Positions 50,836 to 61,906 of a stretch of 64,000 nt of DNA are shown one piece after another. This DNA is from Stictocephala bisonia. Its lineage: Eukaryota; Arthropoda; Insecta; Hemiptera; Membracidae. Both the position numbers and the translations under genes were made by a program. Numbering within the stretch: position 1 is the first letter of the stretch; each line of letters begins with the position of its first letter. The notes under the pieces were generated by a model, which saw only the letters and a program-made list of their open reading frames with translations, did not search any database and was not told the DNA's origin. Location: the NCBI GenBank assembly GCA_035578905.1, contig JAQJVL010000681.1:310001-374000 (forward strand), written 5' to 3'.

Positions 50836-51924
50836 GTTATGAGGCCCTGAAAAGGACCGTTTGTAGCGTAGTATACCTTATACTAAGGGTTAGTTATGGG
50901 ACCATAACCGAGGTATCAGCACTCTATGCTGTTTCTGGGAGGAGTGAGACCTAGGAGGTCTCTATCGTCCATTTCAAAGCCACAATGCTCACAAATCACT
51001 TTGTAACTGGGTAATGCCCTTAAGTTTTGCCTTCAGCTTACTTGAGGGTAGTGAGGAATTAAATACTCACCGTGAAAGAAAACTGGTTAAATCAAAAACA
51101 AACACATCAAAGAGAGATTGTGAATCAGGAAGTACTATATGGTACAACTTTCTATAAAGAGGTAAGAAATAATCAAAGGTATGCACCCCTCGATGTACGT
51201 TTCTACAAGACTGTCTTATCAATTGGAAAAGGGGTTTTTTTAATTCTGCAGCCCCTCCACCGCTGCAGAAAGTGATGGCCTTTCAAAAATATATCGCTAG
51301 CTGCCATCTCCTAAAAATTAAAAAAATTCCAAAAAATAAAATGAAGTGACAGAGTGTCAAATTTAGAATAGAAAAAAATATTCACCTTCCAACGCCAGGG
51401 ATCCACCAGGAGTCTAGAGTCTGAAGGGATAGGTAGAAGTGTTTTCAAGACACATACATACACACTTGATAAGGAGGCTTCTATCACAATTTTGACATTC
51501 GGTTATCAGTTCAGGTAATTGTTCCAACCACTCTCTCTCTCTCGTGCATGGGTCCGTAGATGGCGGTGTGTACCTCATCTTCATCATAGTAAAAAAAAAT
51601 TGTCTCGCATCTCTCTACAATCCCCACAAAATATCTCACCTCGCCACATAAAGAATCTTATGACCACGGTTGTACATGTAGCTTTGTGTTCTTGTATTAT
51701 ATCCCAACGGACAGTAAGGGGGACTTGTCCGTGTATAGCCGACAGAATGTCGCGAAGGTTATTAAATTGACTCGTGTATCTGGTAAGACATAGTTGGTAT
51801 AGAGAGGGAACCATGGTGCCTGTACCTTTCGAGCAATTGTATGAATGTGGATTGAAGCGGCCACCTAATCAGGCGAGGTCGTAGCGGTTATCATAAACCA
51901 CAGTGCATTTTTGCTACGCTTTTC
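50836..51924. other. noncoding region before the RING gene
   Basis: No supported gene. It contains a short (CT)n run at 51532-51542 and GGTCTCT-type direct repeats near 50950. Open frames at 51072 and 51519 look random. Confidence 0.4.
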
Positions 51925-51934
51925 ATATAAATAA
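51925..51934 (+). promoter_or_regulatory. TATA box of the RING gene
   Basis: CATATAAATAAATG, about 55 bp before the ATG at 51983. Confidence 0.65.
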
Positions 51935-51982
51935 ATGGTGCACTTTGTGTTTCACATATTGTTATCGATTGACGACTACACG

Positions 51983-53817
51983 ATGCAGTTCTTAGGCGGT
52001 GTTGTTATCTGTCTGCTTTCCGTTGCCTTGTCGATGGACTCTGATGAGGAGTTTAATTTGGTAAGTTTGTTTTTAAATGTAAAAGTAAACTACATTATTG
52101 AATTTTAATATAGTTGACTAAGACAGGTTGTTTGTTCAGACTCAACCGGATCCTATGGAGGGCTATTCTGCTACGATGTTTAGCCTGGGGGTTAGTAAAG
52201 TTTATTTAGAGTTTATACTAGTTTACTTATCCTAAGTGATGATCCAAATTGTTAACTTTTTATTATTAGGAGGAGGCCTCAAGACCAAACACCTCGGCCG
52301 CTATCCCAAACACCTCGACCACTGTTCCAAACACCTCGACCGCTACTCATGATGTGTTAGACCTGGGGGAAGACGATATTCCTCTCTCAGGTTTCTCAAT
52401 CACTGAGGAGGAGTGGCGCCTGTTGGATGGTAGTCCTGGACGAGTACGTATTTACGTTTTTATTTATTTTTTTTTTTGTTTTATTTATTGTCGTATAGTT
52501 GATTTAAGTTTATACTAGTTTACTTATCCTAAGTGATGATGACACCGCGCTAGCCAATCTAGTAAGTACAATTCCTTTGTGTGATTTAAATATTAACAAG
52601 TTTATTTCGACTGTGTTACAGTAAATGTGTGTGGATTTTCAGACCCAAGCCAATCCACTTCCACCACGACGGTTCCTGAGAGGGAACGAGATCCTTGAAA
52701 TACTTGACGAACGTATTTGTAAAGATGTTTAATTTTCCAAGTATATTAGGTTTTTTAGATTTATTAAGTAGTTTAAATTGTTTCAGAATGATCCAACCCC
52801 TCTACAAGAAGTGACTGGTCGGACACCACTGACTGAGGTAATTGACGTTATATGTTGCTTTCTATAAATTAAAAATCAATAGAATATTACTTTTTAAAAA
52901 TATAAAATAGCGAATTCAAATGTTTCAGGAGGAGTATCAAGATGCAATTGCCAACCTCTGGGGAGATAGATCATTCATTGTTACTGATCATACCTTCCTA
53001 GAAGGACGGCCGGTCTTCATCACACGGTCCGAGCCGGTTAGCATATTATATTATTGGACTTTACTAAATAAATAATATATAACGAATTAAACAAAAATAT
53101 TTTTTTTTTATTTTATGAAATAATGAATTAAACAAATTTTTTTTATTTTTTTCAGAATGATGTACCGTCAGATTCAAGTGAAACTACAAGTCACATTAGG
53201 GTTAGTTAAAATTTTTTGAACGAGTTTTTAGTAGTACACATATATAATTTTGTGTTGTAAAAGTGATTATCGTTTTCAGAACTCCGACGATGATGCGTTG
53301 GAGTGGACTTATAGGGAGGCCGATCTAACACCGTCAGCCTACATTGATCTGACTTACTCATCGAACACCTCAATCGACTTGGTAGGCTATAAAAATATAC
53401 ATATTTTTTTTCGAAAAAGCTTCTAATCAAACAAATCTTAACACAAATTAATGTTTTTATTTACAGAACGGTGAGCCACAACCGTCGACTAGTCTTCAAC
53501 CGCAGCCATCGACCAGTTATGCTGTGAATGTTAGTAACATTTTATATTTGCTTTTGTTTATGTGATTCTTGTGTGTGTGTGTGTGTGTGTGTTTTCGGTA
53601 TTACATTATTTATTTTGTGTTTCAGTGTGAACTAGATGACGAGCCACCGTTAAGCCAGGCAAGGGCTGTGCGATGTGCAGTCTGCCTGGAATACCTCCCG
53701 ACGCTACTAATGATTCCCTGCCATCACGTAGTGTGTCCTAGGTGTCGACCCAGGATCACTGCGTGCCACCTCTGCAGGGAGGAAATCATCAGCGTCGAGA
53801 GGATTTCTTCTGATTGA
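51983..53817 (+). CDS. ten-exon RING-finger protein with N-terminal signal-like segment
   Basis: Predicted exons: 51983-52060, 52140-52190, 52270-52443, 52643-52726 (donor weak), 52787-52837, 52929-53036, 53156-53200, 53280-53381, 53467-53529 and 53626-53817. Nearly all are in phase 0 with TTTCAG-type acceptors, giving about 315 aa. The protein starts with a hydrophobic segment (MQFLGGVVICLLSVALS) like a signal peptide or anchor. The middle is acidic and Ser/Thr/Pro-rich with repeated PNTST. The last exon encodes a C3HC4 RING (CAVC, then PCHHVVCPRC, then CHLC) ending 25 residues before the stop, like IAP/MDM2-type E3 ligases. A signal peptide on a RING protein is unusual. Exon 4's end is uncertain. 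A viral or captured host gene are both possible. Confidence 0.65.
53567..53592. repeat. (GT)n microsatellite in last intron
   Basis: Thirteen or so GT units inside the intron before the RING exon. Confidence 0.9.
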
Positions 53818-53884
53818 GGTGAAATAATTTAGAATAAACAGCCGTTCTCACGGCTAGTGAGACTAGGCCTATTGGGGAAACTCA

Positions 53885-54010
53885 CTATAAACAAAAACGC
53901 GCTGTGATCAGTACCTCATGGGTAGTGTGGAAACCTGATCAGAGCGCACGCTAGGACAGTAGTTACACGTTTTGCCACCAGGTGCGCATTTGCACTGAGT
54001 GCAATCAAAT
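53885..54010 (+). ncRNA. conserved hairpin motif, copy 2
   Basis: Contains CATGGGTAGTGTGGAAACCT ending GATCAG (53918-53941) and GCGCATTTGCACTGAGTGCA (53985-54004). Here CGCTGTGATCAG at 53901-53912 pairs with CTGATCAGAGCG at 53935-53946 (11 of 12), enclosing the first motif. The loop base of the second hairpin differs from copy 1 while the stem is kept. Confidence 0.65.
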
Positions 54011-54276
54011 TTGTTATTTTTATTGTGGAAATTTGAGTCGTTTAATTGGACACAATTCAATCAAATTAAAAAAACAATCTTGTGTCTAAGTGGTTTCGCA
54101 TCCGACTCACATGTACTTTTCAAAATACACGCTATGTCACAAGGTCCCCTTCACCATCTACTGTGACTTTGAGTCCTTTGTTGTACCTATCTCTACTTCA
54201 ATTAACGACCCATCTACGTCACACACGACCAACACTGAAGTCGGGTACGCTAACCACTGGACCACGGAGGGTTGAT
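54011..54276. other. spacer
   Basis: No gene is supported; short frames only. Confidence 0.35.
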
Positions 54277-55720
54277 AGCTTTTTGTCTAATTTGTTTAAT
54301 ATATATTTATGTTTTGGGAAATTGCTGCTAGGAGCGCTGCGATCACGTCAGCCACATAGAGTATATGAAATATTAATTTTATTATAGTGTATGGAATATT
54401 AAATTTGTTATAGTGTATATATGAGTAGAGTAACAACGCGCATGCGCGCCCAACCAGCAGACGACGCGTGCATCATAGGCTAAGAGCGTACGAAGGTAGC
54501 CGACAGTCGCCGGAAGTACCCGAAGGGAAAATCCGCCATCTTGGATCCGGTTGTCATCTTTTTACATTTATTATAGTGTAAAGTCCGCCATATTGGATGA
54601 GGAATTTTTGGAGGGAATGTTGGGAGGGAAAGACGTCATATTGGATCCGGTTGTCATCTTTTTACATTCATTATAGTATAAAGTCCGCCATATTGGATGA
54701 GGGAATTTTAGGAAGGGAATTTTCCCACGGGGTGTGAGTTAGCGCGGGAGGGAAAGACGTCATATTGGACAAAAAAGTGCATTTTATATAGTCTAACATG
54801 AAAAAAGACGCCATATTGGACAAAAAAAGTGTATCTTATATAGTATACCAAGGTTAACAGTGCATTTTATATAGTATAACATGGAAAAAGTTAGGTTAAG
54901 AGTGTATTTTATATAGTATAACAAGGGAATTTGGAGGGAAATGTGGGAATTTGAGGGACATTTGAGGGGGAGGTTAGGAAATTTGGCGGGAAATGGGCGC
55001 CGCCATGTTGGAAAATCGAAAAAAATTGACCAATCAGAGCTCGGGGTGGTCACGTGACCCGAAGATACCCGAACGTGGTCGCCATCTTGGATCCTCGACC
55101 CGAAGATACCCGAGAGTGAGTCTATTTCACCTACCAAATACCTACTAAAGGGGAAGGCAACACGTACCAACTAAACTACCTATTGGAGGCAATGGGAAAC
55201 TGGCACGGAAAAAATGTAAAGTGTGTGCACGTAATGGAATGCGTAAAGACACTTCTTATCAGTGCAAAGCATGTCCGGGTCAACCAGCGTTGTGCCTTCA
55301 AACATGCTTTGAAAACTACAACGCTTAGACAGTAGCGGGTTAGACGTGTAAATAGTGTAAATAATATATTTTTTAAAGTGTTAATTGTGGACTTTAGTAA
55401 CATTCAGGAATTTAAATAAATGGTAAGTGTCCATCAAACAATTATTTGCATGTTTATTTTATAATATAGTAATATTTGTTGCTATAGGAACAAAGACGCG
55501 TAAATGCGTCCTCAGCACATCACATTTATATTTGATGCTATGTGCTGATGACGCGTTTTTGCGTCCTTTTTATTTTTGTTGTTGTTTACATTGAAAAGTG
55601 TTATATTCTTCTTGACTGATGTTAAGAACAATATTTTGAAGAGTAAAACATATGTAGCAAAAATTTTTAGTTCAGCACAGGGCTTAGTGCAACAAAATCT
55701 AGTCAGCAGTGAACGTGTTA
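54277..55720 (+). mobile_element. piggyBac-like transposon 3' part, copy 2
   Basis: Matches 13420-14861 at an offset of 40862, with only a few differences. It has the same Cys-rich C-terminal domain fragment (ending near 55328), the same subterminal inverted repeat and the same TTAA end near 55720. The catalytic domain is missing. Confidence 0.8.
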
Positions 55721-56200
55721 AATATATTTATGTTTTAGGAAATTGCTGCTAGGAGCGCTGTGTATGCTTCACGCACCTGTCGACACATCTGGACCCTGCG
55801 CATGCGTCACCCGCACACAGGTGTGGCCGCTAGGTGCGCTGCGATCGCGTCAGCCATAATGCATTTGTTATATGAAATAATCCACAGAGTAGGAAGTCCC
55901 CGCGCATGCTCGCCAGACTAGCCATTTATTATAGTACATATATAAATGACCGCCATATTTTTGCATTTTATATAGTATAGCTAGGTTAAGAGTGTATTTT
56001 ATATAGTATAACAAGGGAAAGGCCGCCATCTTGGAAAAAGTGCATTTTATATAGTATAACAAGGGAAAGGCCGCCATCTTGAAAAAGTGCATTTTATGTA
56101 GTATAACAAGGGAATTTGAGGGAAATTTGAGAGTTTGGAGGGAAATTTAGGGAGGGAATTTTCCCACGGGGGTTTGGTAATTTTAATTAATTAAAAGGTA
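55721..56200. repeat. short repeats of MITE type
   Basis: Three or more copies of GTGCATTTTATATAGTATAA followed by CAAGGGAA and GGCCGCCATCTTG, the same motif that fills 13.9-14.1 kb and 54.8-54.9 kb. Noncoding. Confidence 0.6.
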
Positions 56201-56215
56201 GCACCTTCATTTTCC

Positions 56216-56690
56216 GTGATACTACAGAGACCTGGATCTAAATCTGTCACCAAATATCTACTCTCACTGCCTCAAGTGAATGTGATAAGTGATAAAGGAG
56301 AGGCGAGCGGTGTCAACCGACGGTGCCCGTCGCCTGGTCCTAGTAAGGAAGTAATTAGTCAGTGTAATGAGTCACGTAAAGATGATTCTAAGGCGACGCC
56401 TAACACGTAAGTTGCTGTCCTAGGTAAAGAGGTAACAGATATCTGTGAATTAATTAGTAGAAAGGTAGCCCATTTGGAAAAGAAGGAACGTGAGTTGATT
56501 CGTAGTGTTCTAGAAGAATACCAGGATGTATTCTATGATGGTTCTCGTAAATTAGGATGCACGAGTAAAATTGAACATACCATACAGACCGGAGATGCAG
56601 CTCCTATTAAGAAGCGACCTTATAGATTGCCACATGTACATAGAGAGTTAGTTAGACAACATGAGATATTATCTATCACAATAGTAAATA
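56216..56690 (+). mobile_element. Ty3/gypsy pol fragment
   Basis: One phase from 56216 to 56740 with a TAA at 56408. After the stop it shows LEEYQDVFYDGSRKLG, then KIEHTIQTGDAAPIKKRPYR and a VRQ stretch, the junction between protease/linker and the start of reverse transcriptase in gypsy elements. It ends near 56690 before any catalytic RT motif. Dead fragment. Confidence 0.75.
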
Positions 56691-56864
56691 GGAACTGTAT
56701 TATTATTAACATGATTTTCTTTAAAAGAGTATTATTGTGAATTAAGTATGTTAATATAACTGTCGCGTATTCAGATATGAGAGGCATTGTGATGAACGGA
56801 ATTTTTACTTTAATAGATCTAATGTGTGAATAATTGATAATATCTCTTCTTGAATATGGTCCGC

Positions 56865-57040
56865 AAGGAATATATCAATACCACTGTACGCGTATGGGTG
56901 GGCGGGGTGGGTCATTACCACTGTATGTATATGGGTGGGCTGGTGGGTCAATACCACTGTATGTGTATTTTCATTACCACTGTATGTGAATGGGTGGGCG
57001 GGTGGGTCAATACCACATTGTACGTGTATGGGTGAGCGGT
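56865..57040. repeat. minisatellite, about 37-40-bp units
   Basis: Five imperfect units of TACCACTGTATGTGTATGGG with TGGGCGGGTGGGTCA. Noncoding. Confidence 0.85.
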
Positions 57041-57447
57041 CTGATCAAGAGAGGGCTTCCCAAAGTTATGTTACGTTATTACCGTACGAGTACTGAGGAT
57101 ATTTAGATCATGTAGATCATATTTAGATCAATTTCTCTATATATATATAAAAAAAATGTAGGAACTACAGAAAGAGATTGTATATCTAAGTTGTGTTATT
57201 TTATTCCAAATAGTAATATTCTAAAAGTGTTTTAATGATTAATTTGGTACATAATGATTAATTTATTCTTTTTTTTATCTATGCTGTATGTTAGGGTAGC
57301 TAAATGCATTGCTAATAAATAATGCATTTAATAAAATTTACTTATAATCATATGTTTGATGACAGGTTTGTGCAAGGGAGATATATAGGTGTTATTTGTT
57401 ACTTCTATAGCGATAAATGATTACAATTAACTATTTAACTCTATGTA

Positions 57448-57507
<60 letters not shown>

Positions 57508-58480
57508 GTATTTGGTGATAGTGTTAAAGGGAGGTGTTGGATTATAATACGGGCTAAGAAACTAATTATGTGACTGTGTTAAGAATGTACAGGAAAATAT
57601 ACTGAGGTATGATCTGTTTGTTTTGTTAATAACACTTGATGCCATTTCGACGGCTTTACTCATAGTACGAAACTAATTTTGATCATCCACTTATCTGCTA
57701 TATTGTGTATAACCTCAATTTTAATGCTTTCATTACATTTAAACACAAATAATGCGTTTACATATTTAAATTTACTGCATGAAATAAGTTAGACACTAGT
57801 AAAAATATATTATATATAGTAATACATTGTTAAATGAACATGTTATCGTATGCTCAGATAAGTGCACTTAGCCAAACATCAATTACATAGTCAATAATAC
57901 GTTACCTATAGAGATTTAATAGTACTATATGAAATAAGGTTTTTAATAGTTATATACTAGTGAAGTATATAATGTATTTTAGCATGCACAAGCATATTTA
58001 ATTAATAATATTTCATATGTGGCTAGTAAATCTCTACCTCCAATCTTAACGCTCATACTAGGAAACACATCTTGTCAAAACTTTGGGATCCTTGTCAGTA
58101 ACAAAGCTGCTACAATATTCACCGATATACAAACTGTTAACGAAACTAAACTAATACTATGTGTGAAGTAGAATGCGTAGTTGACGCAATGTATATTTCA
58201 CAACAATATTATTACTCGGAAGGATAAAAAATCCTTAAAATAGACTCTTAACAAGTCTAATGATCAAGTAATACCCTATGTCTATCCTGTGAGTAAATAA
58301 GATTACACATATCTTACAATAGTCTTATATCTAAACTGGAATTGAAAATAAAAACCTGTAATGTCATAAAACTACGCATATAAGCCACACTATGGCAGTC
58401 AGATATATGTGACTGTATATTTCCTAGTAAAATATATGATTCAATAAAGCCTCTGTTAGATCAGAACTTTGCTTCTGCGG
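57041..58480. other. AT-rich DNA with a (TA)n microsatellite
   Basis: (TA)n of about 27 units at 57452-57506. No gene is supported. Confidence 0.6.
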
Positions 58481-58633
58481 CTGTTAACATGGAAGAGAAT
58501 ACCCTACGAACGGAAGCTAATAAATATTATATGAATAAGATAAAGCAAAAATACCAAAGGCAAAGAATGTATTATTTTAAAAATTTTATAATACTTTTAA
58601 AACTAAATAAAATTATTTTTTTCCTAGAATACA

Positions 58634-58977
58634 ATCATGAATCAAAAATTAGGATTCATAAAACTAATCGATTATGCTTTTCCTACTGTATGTGGTTCAT
58701 CTGGTGCAGTTGGGTTTGACTTAAGAAGTCCATATAATAGTCTAGTTCCTAAGAATGATAGAAAATTAGTCAAAACTATTTGGTGATTAAGCTTCCTGAT
58801 AATTGTTACGGAAGCATTGAACCAAGATCAGGCTTAGCATTAAATAGCTTCATTGATGTTGGTGGTGATGTTTTAGATAAAGATTGTACTGTAAACACAT
58901 GTGTTTTACTATATAATCATTCTAATGTAGATTTTATCGTTGACAGAGGTGATAAGATTGCCCAGTTAATCTGTTAA
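58634..58977 (+). pseudogene. dUTPase-like gene relic
   Basis: dUTPase hydrolyses dUTP to dUMP and keeps uracil out of DNA. The segment opens after a splice-like acceptor (TTTTTTCCTAG) and shows motif 1 as GSSGAVGFDLRS. It frameshifts by one base near 58775, then in the next frame gives motif 2 EPRSGLAL, motif 3 region FIDVGGDVLDKD (the usual Tyr is missing) and motif 4 RGDKIAQL. It stops at 58975-58977 before the Gly-rich motif 5. With a frameshift, a changed motif 3 and no motif 5 it cannot be a normal enzyme as it stands. A further exon with motif 5 is not seen. It could come from a virus, a retroelement or the host. Confidence 0.75.
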
Positions 58978-60006
58978 ATGGTTCTTTATCCAAAAATGTG
59001 TGAACTTTAAACTCTGGAAAAAACAGAATGAGGTTCAAAGGGTTTTGGATCAACTAGTTAGCACTAATTAAATAATATTATGTCGAGTTGTATTAAACAA
59101 AATTTGTGTGTCCAGTTTCAGTTATGGCCGATTAAATGGAAATCACAGAACAAGTAATAGAAATTATAGAAACACGTGTATTTTACTATATAATCATTCT
59201 AAGGTAGATTTTATCGTTAACAGAGGTGATAAGATTGCCCAGTTAATCTGTTAAATTGTTCTTTCTCCAAAAGTGTGTGAACTTTAAACTCTGGAAAAAA
59301 CAGAATGAGGTTCAAATGGTTTTGGATCAACTAGTTAGCACTAATTAAGTAATATTATAATTCAAGTTGTATTAAACAAAATTTGTGTGTCTAGTTTCAG
59401 TTATGGCCGATTATTTGGAAATCACAAAACAAGTAATAGAAATTATAGAAACACATGTATTTTACTATATAATCAATCTAAGGTAAATTTTATCGTTAAC
59501 AGAGGTGATAAGATTGCCCAGTTAATTTGTTAAATGGTTCTTTATCCAGAAGTGTATCAACTTTAAACTCTGGAAGAAACAGAATGATGTTCAAAAGGTT
59601 TTGGGTCAACTAGTTAGCACTAATTAAATAATATTATATGTCGAGTTGTATTAAACAAAATTTGTGTGTCCAGTTTCAATTATGGCCGATGAAATGGAAA
59701 TCACAAAACAAGTAATAGAAATTATAGAAACACATGTGTTAGAATGCGATAATCATTCTAAGGTAGATTTATCGTTAACAGAGGTGATAAGATTTCCCAG
59801 TTAATCTGTTAAATGGCTCTTTATCCAGTAGTGTGTGAACTTTAAACTCTGGAAAAAACAAAATGAGGTTAAAAGGGTTTTAGATCAACTAGTTAGCATT
59901 AATTAAATAATATTACAAGTCAAGTTGTATTAAACAAAATTTATGTATCCCGTTTCAGTTATAGCTGATGAAATGGAAATCACAGAACAAATAATAGAAA
60001 TTATAT
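58895..60006 (+). repeat. 278-bp tandem array of the dUTPase 3' end, four units
   Basis: Units start at about 58895, 59172, 59451 and 59730. Each repeats the codons for motif 4 (GTGATAAGATTGCCCAGTTA), the stop, and about 190 bp of downstream sequence ending CAAGTAATAGAAATTATAGA. The first unit is the end of the relic gene. The units differ by 5-10 percent. The array stops at about 60006. Confidence 0.9.
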
Positions 60007-61160
60007 GTCTTTATTAAAACTAGTACATGTCTTGGAAAATCTTATTCTGTTGGATATGTGCTCTTCGGAACTTTGGGACCTAAGGAACATTGAGATTATA
60101 TCAGATCCGGAGATGTTCAACCTATATTTTGTGAATCGCTATCTTTTTCAATTCAATTGCTCTTTTGAATTAAATCTAAACGAGAAGTGACGTACTGTCT
60201 CAAGACACGCTGCCTTTAGTTATCATTAAATCAATGACATATGATGAAATTAGAAAGTAAAGACCGAGATTGAATAAAAATACCTTCAAAAATCGTGCGT
60301 ATAGCTACAAATGTGTTCAATGTGTAATGACGTTTGTTGTGCGTGAAATAATTGAGAGCAGTGAGAAAGAATGAGAAAAAATAATAGAAAACGTAGCATT
60401 GCAAAAAATCAAATAATCCCAAAAACTTAAAACAAAAAAATCTATAGAAAATGATACCGAAATTAAATATGAATTTAAAAAAGTATTTTCCACACCAATT
60501 GACCAGCCAAGCCTGTTCTAATCAAACAAGTTGTTCACTATTAGACTGGTAAAGAGCGAAGAAAGTTAACCTCAAATGGAGAAACCGGTGATTATCTGAT
60601 AAAAATCGAAGATCGAACGGATATGAAAGGCTTACAACGGTATAATTTTGAAAAAAATAACTTGATGAAAGTGGCAAAGAAGGTATATTTTGTAGTGGAT
60701 AGGGAGAACGGGATTCTCGATGAAGTAAATAGTTTTGTATTAACCCTTAGTACTCAACTTTATTTATTTTCAACTTTTTTCAGAGCTCTCCTGTCCTGCA
60801 ATGCAGGCCATCGCCATTTTTCCTCTTTAATTTATAATAGTGTGCCATGGTCCATTTGGATCTGCTTGTCCCCGCTTAGCAGGACACATTCATTTATGTA
60901 AAATCTCTGCTGTCCCTGCATTTCGGGGACCAAGGTCACTCATGACATTTAAAATTTTTATAATTATTTCTATTGTACGAGAAGTTTCAGAGTTATTTTT
61001 AATGAATGAGAACTAATTAATGAACGAAATTTTACCCTTGATAATAAAGTGAATATATATTTTCAAAATATAATATGCATTTTATTATACCAATTCTTCA
61101 ATGCTAATTACATATGATTAGGATTACCTAAATAAATATGTTATAATAAGTTCTCTTGAC
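60007..61160. other. AT-rich region with short ORFs
   Basis: A 61-codon frame at 60005-60190 (LVHVLENLILLDMCSSELWD) starts exactly where the array ends. It is leucine-rich but unsupported. Two hairpin-like stretches around CCTGCAATGCAGG (60795-60807) and TCCCTGCATTTCGGGGA are present. Confidence 0.35.
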
Positions 61161-61875
61161 AATTGTATTACTGTTTTATATTAGTAATAGCATCAGAATT
61201 TAATTTGAAAGTGTTTCTCTATTGTAATGTAAAGCGGCGATTTGTGAAGGTTAGTAGAAGTCAGACCTCTCACCCTCCCTCTCCCACCAATCTTGTTTTT
61301 GTTGATGCTGATTGAAAACCTTCTGTAAACAAAGGAGCCCCATATCCAACCCTCTTCAACACCAAAACAAAAAAGTGTTGTTGTTGATACCCTTGTATGA
61401 TAAGATAAAGACAATAACAACAACACAAGTCCAAGATATTTTCACAGTATTTGAGTGGAGTCAGTTTAGTAGGAGAAGCCTTTGTGATCGGTATTGTCAT
61501 TATATTTTTATTAGTTATAATTGTTAGTTTTTACTCGTTGATTTTTAGATAAAGTTTACTTAACAAGTTATTTCTATTTTATATATAGTGTTATATATTT
61601 TTTTATAAACATGTCTGACAACTTACGGTCAGACGATAAAGACAAAATTTTAGGAAGTTTATCTGATGATATGACCCCGATAGCCCTGATGCTACTTTAC
61701 CAACTCTCCAGTGCTAGATAGTCAATAATTTCCAGCGACCACGTGCTAAATCGTTGGAGTTGTATATTTGGTCCTTTAGTAAGAACATGAGGTAGGTACA
61801 AAAGCAAACCAATTTGATTGTTGGAGCATAGCACCAGAACCACATATTTATATTTTAATTTTCCTTCATTTTACC

Positions 61876-61906
<31 letters not shown>

